A stretch of DNA of 13,316 bases from Candidatus Sumerlaeota bacterium (GCA_007136595.1 SLGQ01000329.1:1-13316), one strand, 5' to 3'; positions 5,044-12,541 are shown, numbered from the stretch's first letter. Notes: generated from the letters alone by a model not told the origin. Made by a program: numbers and translations.

Positions 5044-5859
5044 TTACTTTTCTTCTTCTTCTGCAGGAGCTTCTTCTTCTGCTGGAGCTTCTGCTGCTGC
5101 TGGAGCTTCTTCAACTACTGGAGCTTCTTCAACTACTGGAGTTTCTTCTGCTACAGGAGTTTCTTCTGCTACAGGAGCTGCTTCTTCAACTACAGGAGCT
5201 GCTTCTTCAACTACAGGAGCTTCTTCTTCAACTACCGGAGCTGCTTCTTCAACTACTGGAGCTGCTTCTTCTTCAACTACAGGAGCTGCTTCTTCAACTA
5301 CCGGAGCTGCTTCTTCAACTACAGGAGCTGCTTCTTCAACTACCGGAGCTGCTTCTTCAACTACAGGAGCTGCTTCTTCTTCAACTACCGGTGCTTCTTC
5401 AACTACTGGAGTTTCTTCAACTGCCGGAGCTGCTTTTACTTCGACGGGAGTTTCTTTTTTGGGTTTTCCCTTTTTCTTCTTTTTAGTTGGTTCTTCACCT
5501 TCTTTGAGGTATTCAATGATCGCTGTAGGAGCGGCATCTCCTCTGCGAAACCCAACCTTCAATATTCTTGTATAGCCACCGTTTCTATCAGCAAATCTCG
5601 GAGCAAGCTCTCTTAACAATTTTGTGATAACTATCTCTCTTTCCGTTTTCACAATTTTTGTGAGCTGAGTAATTGATGCAGAAGTATTTTTCTTTGCAAG
5701 TGTAACTGCTTTATCTGCAATTTTCCTAAGTTCTTTGGCTCTCCCAAGAGTTGTCTCAATTCTTTCATGTTTAACAAGAGAATTGAGCATATTGCAAAGC
5801 ATCGCTTCTCTATGGGAGCTGTTTCTGTTTAATCTTTTTCCTGCTTTCCTGTGTCTCAT
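5044..5859 (-). CDS. rplQ: 50S ribosomal protein L17 with long acidic repeat tail
   Basis: Residues 1 to about 119 are a normal L17 (MRHRKAGKRLNR, then ATTLGRAKE-like ETTLGRAKELRK, and the end RRGDAAPTAIIEYL), a protein of the large subunit near the exit tunnel. L17 is usually about 115-130 residues; this one has 271. After a lysine-rich linker (about 125-136) come about 134 residues made of a 7-residue unit, AAPVVEE, with variants carrying an extra E, T for A, or PVAEE, ending in APAEEE units. Thirteen exact PVVEE cores are present. The tail is strongly acidic, has no cysteine or aromatic residue, and is probably disordered. The ATG overlaps the rpoA stop as TAATG, so translation is likely coupled. 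It is the last gene of the alpha operon. C-terminal Ala/Glu-rich extensions of L17 are known in some lineages; the length and regularity here are unusual in my experience. Confidence 0.95.
   Translation of the reverse strand: MRHRKAGKRLNRNSSHREAMLCNMLNSLVKHERIETTLGRAKELRKIADKAVTLAKKNTSASITQLTKIVKTEREIVITKLLRELAPRFADRNGGYTRILKVGFRRGDAAPTAIIEYLKEGEEPTKKKKKGKPKKETPVEVKAAPAVEETPVVEEAPVVEEEAAPVVEEAAPVVEEAAPVVEEAAPVVEEAAPVVEEEAAPVVEEAAPVVEEEAPVVEEAAPVVEEAAPVAEETPVAEETPVVEEAPVVEEAPAAAEAPAEEEAPAEEEEK
5047..5448. repeat. Coding minisatellite in the rplQ tail (21-bp units)
   Basis: The DNA is a tandem array of 21-bp units, with occasional 18-bp and 24-bp units, that keeps the rplQ frame. Within it, bases 5281-5322 and 5323-5364 are identical, a perfect tandem 42-bp duplication made of two 21-bp units that differ by one base (ACAGGA versus ACCGGA). 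The composition is biased, with the plus strand rich in CTT and CTG triplets. Long open frames on the plus strand across it are by-products of the repeat. Confidence 0.9.
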
Positions 5860-6875
5860 TATTTACTCCCTGCCTTTTTTTCCAACTGTTCAAGCACTTT
5901 CGGATCTGGAAAATTCTCAATTTCCATTCCGAAGTGAAGTCCCATGTTAACAAGTAAAATCTTTATTTCATTAAGAGATTTCCTTCCAAAATTTTTGGTT
6001 TTAAGCATATCTCCTTCTGTTCTCTTCACAAGTTCACCGATAAAGCGGATATTTGCGTTTTTCAGACAGTTATATGATCTGACGCTTAAATCAAGTTCAT
6101 CAATGGTTTTATAAAGATTCCAGTTAACTTCTTCATTTGTTTCGTCTGTATCGTAATCATCTTTTTCATCGATGGAAAAATTGATGAAAAACTTTGTATG
6201 TTCCCTCATTATCATTGCAGCATAGGCAAGTGCATCTCTGGGTGACATGGATCCGTCAGTTTCAAGATCTATCGTGAGTTTATCAAAATCAAAACTGTTT
6301 TTCACTCTTGCATTTGTCACTCTGTAATTGGTTCTGACAATCGGAGAGAAAAATGAGTCAACAGCAATGAAACCTTCGCTGAAAAGTTCCGGATCGTGAG
6401 CTTCTGAAGGAACATAACCTCTTCCGACACCGACCATAAGATCCATTTCAACATCCACTTCATTATCCATTTCAAAAAGATAGGCGTCTTTGTTAAGGAT
6501 CTTTATGGAAGCTTTTTCCTCTATATCCCCAGCTTTTACAACACCTTCACCTTTTTTTCTTAAAGAAAGGTGGAACATTTTATCTTCATGAGCTTCAAAA
6601 CGGATCTGCTTAAGATTGAGTATAATGTCAACCACATCTTCTTTTATGCCGGGAATTGAAGCAAATTCATGCTCAACGCCCTTTACTCTGACACCCACCA
6701 CCGCAGCTCCGCGAAGGCTGGAGATCAAAACTCTTCTTAAAGAATTACCCAATGTTACCCCATACCCTTTCATAAGCGGTTCACATGAGAAACGGGCATA
6801 GTTTTCTTCATGGTTATGCTCTATAACCTTTACCTCTTTGGGCATGATCATTGTTTTCCAGTTGGCTTGATACAT
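5859..6875 (-). CDS. rpoA: DNA-directed RNA polymerase subunit alpha
   Basis: Alpha dimerises to start RNA polymerase assembly, and its C-terminal domain contacts UP-element DNA and activators. The 338-residue length is standard. The N-terminal domain (about 1-235) has the assembly motifs GYGVTLGNSLRRVLISSL and EFASIPGIKEDVVDIILNLK. An acidic linker (about 236-250) follows. The C-terminal domain (about 251-320) has two helix-hairpin-helix elements, with R266, N269, C270, G297, K299 and S300 at the positions equivalent to E. coli R265, N268, C269, G296, K298 and S299. The ATG is preceded by AAGGAGAGGTGAT. It follows rpsD by 19 bases and its TAA overlaps the rplQ start by one base. Confidence 0.98.
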   Translation of the reverse strand: MYQANWKTMIMPKEVKVIEHNHEENYARFSCEPLMKGYGVTLGNSLRRVLISSLRGAAVVGVRVKGVEHEFASIPGIKEDVVDIILNLKQIRFEAHEDKMFHLSLRKKGEGVVKAGDIEEKASIKILNKDAYLFEMDNEVDVEMDLMVGVGRGYVPSEAHDPELFSEGFIAVDSFFSPIVRTNYRVTNARVKNSFDFDKLTIDLETDGSMSPRDALAYAAMIMREHTKFFINFSIDEKDDYDTDETNEEVNWNLYKTIDELDLSVRSYNCLKNANIRFIGELVKRTEGDMLKTKNFGRKSLNEIKILLVNMGLHFGMEIENFPDPKVLEQLEKKAGSK

Positions 6876-6894
6876 AATATATCACCTCTCCTTA

Positions 6895-7524
6895 TTACTT
6901 AGAATAAAGCTCGACTATGAGATTCTCTTTGATCTCTGTCGCTATCTCTTCCCTTTCCGGAAGTCTGACAACGGTTCCTTTCATCTCTTTTTTGTCAAGT
7001 TCAAGCCAGGATGGAATTGCCAACCTTTCGCCAGCTTCTTCTATCACTTCTTTAAACTTTTTCTTTGACTTGCTTTTATCACGGATGGAAATGACATCTC
7101 CTGTCCTTACGACAAATGAAGGGATGTCCGTTGTAACTCCGTTAACGGCAAAATGTCTGTGATTCACAAGCTGTCTAGCTTCCGATCTGCTTGTTGCAAA
7201 ACCGAGTGAATAAACAACATTGTCAAGTCTGCACTCAAGCATCTTGAGAAGATTTTCACCTGTCGCACCTTTTTTCATGTCGGCACGGTGATAGAAAAGT
7301 CTGAACTGTTTTTCAAGCATTCCGTACATTGATTTAGTTTTCTGTTTCTCGCGCAACTGAATACGATATTCTGTGATCCGCTTTCTGTCTTTTCCATGAG
7401 CACCCGGTGAGTAGGGTTTTTTCTCGAATGAACATTTGTCACTGTAACATCTTTCTCCTTTGAGAAATAATTTGGAGCCTTCTCTTCTGCATATTTTGCA
7501 TTTTGCTCCTCTGTACTTAGCCAA
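6895..7524 (-). CDS. rpsD: 30S ribosomal protein S4 (zinc-binding form)
   Basis: S4 nucleates 30S assembly on 16S rRNA and, in E. coli, represses translation of the alpha operon. The 209 residues are the usual length. C9, C12, C26 and C31 near the N terminus form the zinc site of the 'C+' version. The S4 RNA-binding domain follows (about 95-160: LECRLDNVVYSLGFATSRSEARQLVNHRHFAVNG). The start is TTG at 7522-7524, with AAGGAGG five bases upstream; the family start MAKYRGAKCK supports it. The 42-base gap to rpsK contains a weak AT-rich inverted repeat (CTTTT/AAAAG) overlapping the ribosome binding site. That is a possible control element, but a speculative one. Confidence 0.97.
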   Translation of the reverse strand: MAKYRGAKCKICRREGSKLFLKGERCYSDKCSFEKKPYSPGAHGKDRKRITEYRIQLREKQKTKSMYGMLEKQFRLFYHRADMKKGATGENLLKMLECRLDNVVYSLGFATSRSEARQLVNHRHFAVNGVTTDIPSFVVRTGDVISIRDKSKSKKKFKEVIEEAGERLAIPSWLELDKKEMKGTVVRLPEREEIATEIKENLIVELYSK

Positions 7525-7566
7525 AGCTTCCTCCTTTTAATAATAAAAGTTTACACCAAAATAAAA

Positions 7567-7947
7567 TTAGACTCTTCTTTTCTTTTTGGGACGACAACCA
7601 TTATGAGGTATCGGTGTGATATCTCTGAGAAGTGTCACATTATATCCTATGTTTGAGAGTCCTCTGATAGCAGCTTCCCTGCCGCTTCCGGGACCTTTTA
7701 CAAAGACACTGAGAGTCCTTAAACCATAATCCTGTGCTTTTTTACCGGCATCTTCAGCAGCCATCTGAGCAGCATAAGGTGTGCTTTTTTTGCTGCCGCG
7801 AAAACCTTTCAATCCTGCACTTGACCATGACAGAACATTTCCGCTGACATCTGTAATGGTAATTATGGTGTTGTTAAAACTGCACTGGATATAAGCCAGT
7901 CCAGTTTGTATATTCCTTTTTACTTTTTTCTTCTTTTCGGGTGCCAT
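7567..7947 (-). CDS. rpsK: 30S ribosomal protein S11
   Basis: S11 sits on the 30S platform near the mRNA exit. The protein is 126 residues, close to the usual 129. It shows NIQTGLAYIQCSFNNTIITITD, then SAGLKGFRGSKKSTPYAAQMAAE, and the conserved basic end HNGCRPKKKRRV. I start it at the ATG at 7945-7947 (MAPEKKKK), which has AAGGAGAAT just upstream. A longer in-frame reading to 8037 runs into rpsM and lacks support. The ribosome binding site overlaps the rpsM stop codon. Confidence 0.97.
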   Translation of the reverse strand: MAPEKKKKVKRNIQTGLAYIQCSFNNTIITITDVSGNVLSWSSAGLKGFRGSKKSTPYAAQMAAEDAGKKAQDYGLRTLSVFVKGPGSGREAAIRGLSNIGYNVTLLRDITPIPHNGCRPKKKRRV

Positions 7948-7958
7948 CTTTATTCTCC

Positions 7959-8324
7959 TTATTTCTTTTTCTTCATAAGGCTGCGTCTGGGACCTTTTCT
8001 TGTTCTGGCATTGGTGTGGGTCCTCTGACCTCTGCAAGGAAGTCCTCTTCTGTGTCTGCGACCTCTGTAATTTCCAAGATCCATAAGTCTTTTGATGTTC
8101 ATTATGGTCTCTTTTCTAAGGTCACCTTCCACGCGATATTCTTCTATGATAGACCTTATTTTTATTGCCATGGAATCATCAACATCATCACTTTTAACAT
8201 TGAAATCAATGTCAGCTTTTTCCAAGATCTTTCTCGCACTTGTCCTGCCAATTCCATAAATGTAGGTCAATGCGATCTCCATTCTTTTCTTTCTTGGAAG
8301 ATCAACTCCGGCGATACGAACCAA
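7959..8324 (-). CDS. rpsM: 30S ribosomal protein S13
   Basis: S13 lies in the 30S head and contacts the P-site tRNA and, through intersubunit bridges, the 50S. The 121 residues are the normal length. Signatures include MVRIAGVDLP at the N terminus, TYIYGIGRTSARKIL (helix-turn-helix-like), and GLPCRGQRTHTNARTRKGPRR in the basic tail. The start is TTG at 8322-8324 with AGGAGGTGA upstream. It is preceded by rpmJ with a 34-base gap and followed by rpsK after 11 bases. Confidence 0.97.
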   Translation of the reverse strand: MVRIAGVDLPRKKRMEIALTYIYGIGRTSARKILEKADIDFNVKSDDVDDSMAIKIRSIIEEYRVEGDLRKETIMNIKRLMDLGNYRGRRHRRGLPCRGQRTHTNARTRKGPRRSLMKKKK

Positions 8325-8358
8325 TTGTCACCTCCTGGTCATAAACAGTTATAATATA

Positions 8359-8472
8359 TTATCCTTGTCTCTGTTTGTGCTTAGGGTTTTCACATATTAT
8401 ACGAAGAACTCCTCTTCTTCTTATTATTTTGCATTTAGCACAAATTTTCTTAACGGAAGCTCTTACTTTCAT
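8359..8472 (-). CDS. rpmJ: 50S ribosomal protein L36 (zinc-binding form)
   Basis: This is a very short gene of 37 codons, on the minus strand between infA and rpsM. The product begins MKVRASVKKICAKCK and ends PKHKQRQG, the standard L36 sequence. C11, C14, C27 and H32 are the zinc ligands of the C+ form. The ATG at 8470-8472 has AAAGGAGA five bases upstream. L36 binds 23S rRNA in the large subunit. Its place after infA is the conserved order in many bacteria. Confidence 0.97.
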   Translation of the reverse strand: MKVRASVKKICAKCKIIRRRGVLRIICENPKHKQRQG

Positions 8473-8490
8473 AACTTTCTCCTTTTCTTA

Positions 8491-8712
8491 TCACTTCTTC
8501 ATTCTATGGACGATCCGTCCCCTTGTCAAATCATACGGGGAAAGTTCTATGCTCACTGTATCGCCGGGAAGAATGCGGATGAAATACTTCCTCATTTTCC
8601 CCGAAATATGGGCAAGAACCTGATGTCCATTTTCCAGCTCAACTTTAAACATTGCGTTAGGCAATGTTTCAACTATTGTACCTTCTACTAAAATTCCTTC
8701 TTCTTTCGCCAT
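8491..8712 (-). CDS. infA: Translation initiation factor IF-1
   Basis: IF-1 occupies the A site of the 30S subunit during initiation. The 73 residues are the standard length and form one OB-fold (S1-type) domain: MAKEEGILVEGTIVETLPNAMFKV, then LAHISGKMRK, then DTVSIELSPYDLTRGRI. The ATG has only a weak GAGAG ribosome binding site upstream. It comes 171 bases after secY, the longest gap in the operon, and 18 bases before rpmJ. Confidence 0.97.
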   Translation of the reverse strand: MAKEEGILVEGTIVETLPNAMFKVELENGHQVLAHISGKMRKYFIRILPGDTVSIELSPYDLTRGRIVHRMKK

Positions 8713-8728
8713 AATATCAATGTCTCTC

Positions 8729-8878
8729 TCAACAAAAGCGGATAAAATCTACATACGAATTATTTTTTTTCAAACAAATTTCGTATTCCGGGCTTAAACA
8801 CCTGTTTTTTCTAAAACTTTCAATTGTGTTTATCTTTGTGGACTCTGAAAAAAAGATGTTGTTTACCTTTTTAGACAT
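8729..8878 (-). CDS. Possible small protein of 49 residues between secY and infA
   Basis: An open frame of 49 codons fills most of the secY-infA gap. It starts at ATG (8876-8878), with AGAAGAGG about nine bases upstream inside the secY end, and stops at TGA (8729-8731), 16 bases before infA. The predicted product starts MSKKVNNIFF and ends VDFIRFC. It is rich in Lys, Asn, Ser and Ile, with three cysteines (C27, C35, C49). I recognise no domain. In many bacteria adk, map or a small KOW-domain gene lie here. It may be a real small gene or a chance frame in AT-rich DNA. Confidence 0.35.
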   Translation of the reverse strand: MSKKVNNIFFSESTKINTIESFRKNRCLSPEYEICLKKNNSYVDFIRFC

Positions 8879-8883
8879 ATACA

Positions 8884-10221
8884 CTAACCTCTTCTGCTTC
8901 TTATGAGGGAACCTTTTCCGCCTATGGAAAACCCTTCATAATTGTTGCTGATGAGGTATGATTCTATCTGGGATGCAGTGTCCATTGCAACACCCACGAC
9001 AATAAGAATTGATGTTCCTCCCATATAAAAAGGGAGTCCCATGTTTGTTCTCAAAAGGTCGGGAAGAATACAAACTGCCGCCAGATATATCGATCCACCG
9101 AATGTCACCCTTGAAAGGACAAGGTTGATATAGTTGACAGTGTCTTTGCCGGGTCTGATCCCAGGGATATACCCACCCTGTTTATTAATGTTTTCAGCAA
9201 CATCTTCTGTTTTAAACTGAACAAATGTATAAAAGAAAGCGAAAAATATTATCAATCCCAGAAAAAAGAGATGATACAGCCAGCCTCCGGGACTTAACCA
9301 AACTTGAAGAAGTCCCATATCGAATTGAAAAAAGCTCGATATAGTTGCAGGAAACACCAGAAGTGCACTTGCAAAAATAGCAGGAATAACTCCGGCTGTG
9401 TTAACTCTCAGAGGAAGATGGGAATTCTGTACCTGTCTTCCGCCTGCTCCGCCTCTCCTTGCATACTGTATGGGTATTTTTCTTTGTGAACTTTCAACGA
9501 AAACGATCACTGTGAAAGTTACCGCCATTACAACGATAAAAAATACCAGATGGAAGGGTTTGATCATCTGTTCATTGAGAAATTTTCCCATTTGATAGAA
9601 CATTGCAGGAAAACGGGCAACGATCGAAGCAAAGATCAGAAGGGAAATTCCGTTCCCGATCCCTCTGTCTGTTATCTGTTCTCCCAGCCACATGAGAAAA
9701 AGTGTTCCTGTCGTCAAAGTGACAACTGTAAGGAACCTGAAAAAGAGTCCCGGAGAAGTAACGACAAGTTCTCCTGCAGGTCCCTGAAGACTTTCAAGGA
9801 ACTTAGCCATCATTACACCTTGAAAAAGACAAAGTGCCACTGTGCCGTATCTTGTATATTGAGTTATCTTTCTCTGTCCCTGATCTCCCTCTTTCTGTAA
9901 TTCCCCTATTTTGGGAACAACAACGGCAAGAAGAGACATGATGATCGATGCACTGATGTACGGCATGATCCCGAGAGCAAAGATCGAAAGATTTTCAAGA
10001 GCACCACCGGAAAACATATTAAAAAGTCCGAGAAGTGTCCCGTCAGCTCTGGTTGCCATTATCTTTTCCATTATGGTTCTGTCAACACCGGGAGTGGTAA
10101 CAAAAATACCCAGTCTGTAAACGGCAAGCATCATAAGAGTGAAAAGAACTCTATCCCTGAGATCAGGAATTTTAAAAATGTTCTTTAAAGCCTTAGTGTT
10201 TAAAACCTTATTGCTGTTCAA
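8884..10221 (-). CDS. secY: Preprotein translocase subunit SecY
   Basis: SecY is the pore of the Sec translocon in the inner membrane and works with SecE, SecG, SecA and the ribosome. The protein has 445 residues and about ten hydrophobic segments, starting near 26-43. It has the conserved NMFSGGALENLSIFALGIMPYI (about 68-89), KITQYTRYGT (118-127), GEQITDRGIGNGISL (180-194), VNTAGVIPAIFASALL (273-288), and the cytosolic C5 loop YIPGIRPGK with R356. The start TTG at 10219-10221 lies inside the rplO end (14-base overlap) and has AGAGGAG seven bases upstream. Translation coupling with rplO is likely. No adk or map follows, unlike many spc operons. Confidence 0.97.
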   Translation of the reverse strand: MNSNKVLNTKALKNIFKIPDLRDRVLFTLMMLAVYRLGIFVTTPGVDRTIMEKIMATRADGTLLGLFNMFSGGALENLSIFALGIMPYISASIIMSLLAVVVPKIGELQKEGDQGQRKITQYTRYGTVALCLFQGVMMAKFLESLQGPAGELVVTSPGLFFRFLTVVTLTTGTLFLMWLGEQITDRGIGNGISLLIFASIVARFPAMFYQMGKFLNEQMIKPFHLVFFIVVMAVTFTVIVFVESSQRKIPIQYARRGGAGGRQVQNSHLPLRVNTAGVIPAIFASALLVFPATISSFFQFDMGLLQVWLSPGGWLYHLFFLGLIIFFAFFYTFVQFKTEDVAENINKQGGYIPGIRPGKDTVNYINLVLSRVTFGGSIYLAAVCILPDLLRTNMGLPFYMGGTSILIVVGVAMDTASQIESYLISNNYEGFSIGGKGSLIRSRRG

Positions 10222-10660
10222 AATTAATCTCCTCTACTTTTCCACCCGATTTTTCTATTGACTCTTTAGCTCCGGCAGTAAACTTATGGGCTTTGACCGT
10301 CAAAGCTTTTGTAAGATCAAATTTGCCGATTATTTTAATAATTTTTTCTTTGCCGCTGTAGAGTCCGGCATCAAGAAGCTTTTCAGTATCAACTACAGAA
10401 TCTGCATCAAATCTTTCAAGATATCTGATGTTAATGACGCATATTTCTTCCGCCCACTTGTTAAAAAATCCTCTTTTGGGGATTCTTCTGTTATAAGGCA
10501 TTGTTCCACCTTCAAAACCTCTTCTGACGCCACCGCCTGAACGGGATTTCTGACCTTTATGACCTTTTGCAGCCGTTTTTCCCCAACCGGAAGCGTTTCC
10601 CCTGCCGATCCTTTTTCTCCCTTTCTGCCCTTCAGGCTTTTTTAGTTGGTGCAGTTGCAT
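10208..10660 (-). CDS. rplO: 50S ribosomal protein L15
   Basis: L15 is a late assembly protein that spans several 23S rRNA domains. The 150 residues are typical. The N-terminal glycine- and lysine-rich extension (KRIGRGNASGWGKTAAKGHKGQKSR, then GGGVRRGFEGGTMPYNRR) is diagnostic; a globular C-terminal domain follows. The ATG comes 4 bases after the rpsE stop, and its ribosome binding site GGAG lies within the last rpsE codons. That leaves no room for rpmD (L30), which usually sits here. Confidence 0.97.
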   Translation of the reverse strand: MQLHQLKKPEGQKGRKRIGRGNASGWGKTAAKGHKGQKSRSGGGVRRGFEGGTMPYNRRIPKRGFFNKWAEEICVINIRYLERFDADSVVDTEKLLDAGLYSGKEKIIKIIGKFDLTKALTVKAHKFTAGAKESIEKSGGKVEEINFEQQ

Positions 10661-10664
10661 ATCA

Positions 10665-11189
10665 TTACTCCATTTCTTCTAACTGATAGTTTTTCACATC
10701 TACATTTCTTTTGGCTTTAACTTCTTCAAGTACCTCAACATTAAGAAGAGCGTCCATTGTAGCTTTAGCCATATTGTGCGGGTTGTTTGAACCGATGGAT
10801 TTTGAAAGAATATCGGTAACACCGGCTGCTTCAAGTACGGCTCTGACAGCAGAACCTGCAATAACACCGGTACCTGCGGAAGCAGGTCTCAAAAATACTT
10901 TGCCTGCACCATACTCACCGAGTATTTCGTGTGGCACAGTACCTCTTATAAGTTTAACTTCCCTCAAGTTCTTTTTGGCTTTTGCAACTCCTTTTCTTAT
11001 CGCTTCAGGAACTTCCCTTGCTTTACCAAGTCCTACTCCGACAAGACCGTTACCGTCACCGACAACCATCAATGCGGCAAAACTGAAGTTTTTACCACCT
11101 TTAACAACTTTTGCAACTCTGTTTACATAAATAAGCTTTTCTGATAGTTCCAACATGTCGGCATTTATCAGTTTTTTATTATCTTTCAT
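10665..11189 (-). CDS. rpsE: 30S ribosomal protein S5
   Basis: S5 contributes to decoding accuracy at the back of the 30S subunit. The 174-residue protein has the double-stranded RNA-binding N-terminal domain (EKLIYVNRVAKVVKGGKNFSFAALMVVGDGNGLVGVGLGKA) and the C-terminal domain with RPASAGTGVIAGSAVRAVLEAAGV and the SNNPHNM segment. I chose the ATG at 11187-11189 because AGAGGAG lies six bases upstream; the in-frame TTG two codons earlier directly abuts that site. It is followed by rplO. Confidence 0.96.
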   Translation of the reverse strand: MKDNKKLINADMLELSEKLIYVNRVAKVVKGGKNFSFAALMVVGDGNGLVGVGLGKAREVPEAIRKGVAKAKKNLREVKLIRGTVPHEILGEYGAGKVFLRPASAGTGVIAGSAVRAVLEAAGVTDILSKSIGSNNPHNMAKATMDALLNVEVLEEVKAKRNVDVKNYQLEEME

Positions 11190-11200
11190 TGGCAACTCCT

Positions 11201-11560
11201 CTAAAACTTTAAGCCGTTTTCACGGGCTGCATCTGCAAGTGATTTAACCCTTCCGTGGAACGGGTATCCGTTCCTGTCAAATAAAACAGTTTCAATTCCT
11301 TTCGCTTTACACTTTTCGGCGAGCATCTGTCCAACTTTGACAGCAACAACTTTTTTATCCCCTTCCGGTGCAACGAAACCTTTTTCGCCGGATGATGCAG
11401 AAACAAGGGTAACTCCTGTTTTATCATCGATCACCTGAGCGTAAATATGTTTGTTGCTTTTGAAAACAGAAAGTCTCGGACGATCCTGAGTACCTGTGAT
11501 CTTTTTTCTTATACTCAGCTTTCTTCTGATCCGTCTCTCTTTTTTTATTTCTGGCCTCAT
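11201..11560 (-). CDS. rplR: 50S ribosomal protein L18
   Basis: L18 binds 5S rRNA together with L5 and forms part of the central protuberance. The 119-residue length is usual. It shows the basic N terminus RRKLSIRKKI, then RPRLSVFKSNKHIYAQVIDD, VSASS, and the conserved end FDRNGYPFHGRVKSLADAARENGLKF. The ATG has GGAGGAAAAAA immediately upstream. It lies 12 bases after rplF and 11 bases before the chosen rpsE start. Confidence 0.97.
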   Translation of the reverse strand: MRPEIKKERRIRRKLSIRKKITGTQDRPRLSVFKSNKHIYAQVIDDKTGVTLVSASSGEKGFVAPEGDKKVVAVKVGQMLAEKCKAKGIETVLFDRNGYPFHGRVKSLADAARENGLKF

Positions 11561-11572
11561 TTTTTTCCTCCG

Positions 11573-12115
11573 CTATTTACCGGCAGCCTTACCGGCTTTC
11601 CTTCTAATGTGTTGACCTTTGTAATAAATTCCTTTTCCTTTGTAAGGTTCAACCGGACGGAGCTTTTTTATCTTCGCGGCAAAATCACCAAGAGCTTCTT
11701 TGTCTGCTGATGTGAGTGTAAGCTCATTATTGGATTTATTTACCTCTGCAGAAATCCCTTTAGGTAATTCCATCTCGACAGGATGTGAAAAACCTAAAGA
11801 AAATCCGATACTGTTCCCTTTAAGTTCGAACTTATATCCGGTTCCTTTAACCTCAAGGATCTTTGTAAAACCCTGTGTCACCCCTACAACCATGTTGTTG
11901 ATCAACTGACGGAAAAGTCCGTGAAGTGACTTGCTTTCCTTTGATTCATCAACCCTTTCAAGAAGTATTGTGTTTTCTTCTATTTTAACGGTGATGCTGG
12001 GATGGATCTCTCTTGTAAGTGTAGCCTTAGGACCTTGTACAGTAACTATTCGATCCTTCATGGATATTTTAACATTACTGTCAAAGCTGATAGGCCATTT
12101 TCCTATTCTGGACAC
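11573..12115 (-). CDS. rplF: 50S ribosomal protein L6
   Basis: L6 lies near the factor-binding site of the large subunit. The 180 residues are standard and contain two related domains: MSRIGKWPI and VQGPKATLTREI at the start, then LHGLFRQLINNMVVGVTQGFTKILEVKGTGYK, and the diagnostic C-terminal RPVEPYKGKGIYYKGQHIRRKAGKAAGK. The start codon is GTG at 12113-12115, with AAGGAGGAATAGC upstream. There are 12-base gaps on both sides. Confidence 0.97.
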   Translation of the reverse strand: MSRIGKWPISFDSNVKISMKDRIVTVQGPKATLTREIHPSITVKIEENTILLERVDESKESKSLHGLFRQLINNMVVGVTQGFTKILEVKGTGYKFELKGNSIGFSLGFSHPVEMELPKGISAEVNKSNNELTLTSADKEALGDFAAKIKKLRPVEPYKGKGIYYKGQHIRRKAGKAAGK

Positions 12116-12127
12116 GCTATTCCTCCT

Positions 12128-12526
12128 TTACCAAACTTTACAGATTATTTCGCCACCGACATTAAGTTCCCTGGCTTTTGCATCAGTCATAACACCTTTT
12201 GATGTTGAAACAATGGAAATACCCAATCCTTCACGGACATAAGGTATTTCTTTTGACTGGACATAAACTCTTCTTCCAAGTCTGCTTACTTTTTCAAGTT
12301 TTGAAATAACACTTTTTTCTTTATGATACTTCAGTTCAACCGATATGGTTTTTCTACCTTTGATGTCATTGGTATGGTAGTCTTTTATGTAACCTTCTTC
12401 CTTAAGAACTCTTGATATTTCCTCAACGAGTTTTGAAGACGGAATACCGGAAACATTTTCCTTACCTGCGAGAATCGCATTTCTCAATCTGGTAAGGTAG
12501 TTTGAAGCAAGATCGTTCATCGTCAT
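12128..12526 (-). CDS. rpsH: 30S ribosomal protein S8
   Basis: S8 binds the central domain of 16S rRNA and in E. coli regulates the spc operon. The 132 residues are the expected length. The N terminus reads MTMNDLASNYLTRLRNAI, a variant of the usual D-P-I-A-D-M-L-TRIRNA form. The C-terminal half has IPYVREGLGISIVSTSKGVMTDAKARELNVGGEIIC, diagnostic of S8. The first ATG is chosen because GAGGTG lies four bases upstream and the family has the M-x-M start; the second ATG, two codons in, cannot be excluded. Confidence 0.96.
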   Translation of the reverse strand: MTMNDLASNYLTRLRNAILAGKENVSGIPSSKLVEEISRVLKEEGYIKDYHTNDIKGRKTISVELKYHKEKSVISKLEKVSRLGRRVYVQSKEIPYVREGLGISIVSTSKGVMTDAKARELNVGGEIICKVW

Positions 12527-12541
12527 GGTTCACCTCTTTTA

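Noticed and set aside
4937..5575. Plus-strand open frame rich in Ser/Thr/Gly/Ala, and another rich in Leu, opposite rplQ
   Set aside because: Both are mirror readings of the 21-bp minisatellite. A repeat with a unit length divisible by three gives long open frames in every frame without a stop. rplQ on the other strand has the family core and operon context.
7948..8037. N-terminal extension of S11 upstream of 7947
   Set aside because: It reads out of frame through the end of rpsM and is unlike S11. The ATG at 7945-7947 has a good ribosome binding site and matches family length.
8351..8362. 12-bp palindrome ATAATATATTAT at the rpmJ stop
   Set aside because: It is pure A/T and short, so it is easily explained by composition. 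There is no matching promoter context.
11190..11195. TTG start for rpsE two codons upstream of the ATG
   Set aside because: It directly abuts the Shine-Dalgarno sequence, leaving no spacing; the ATG at 11187-11189 is at the right distance.
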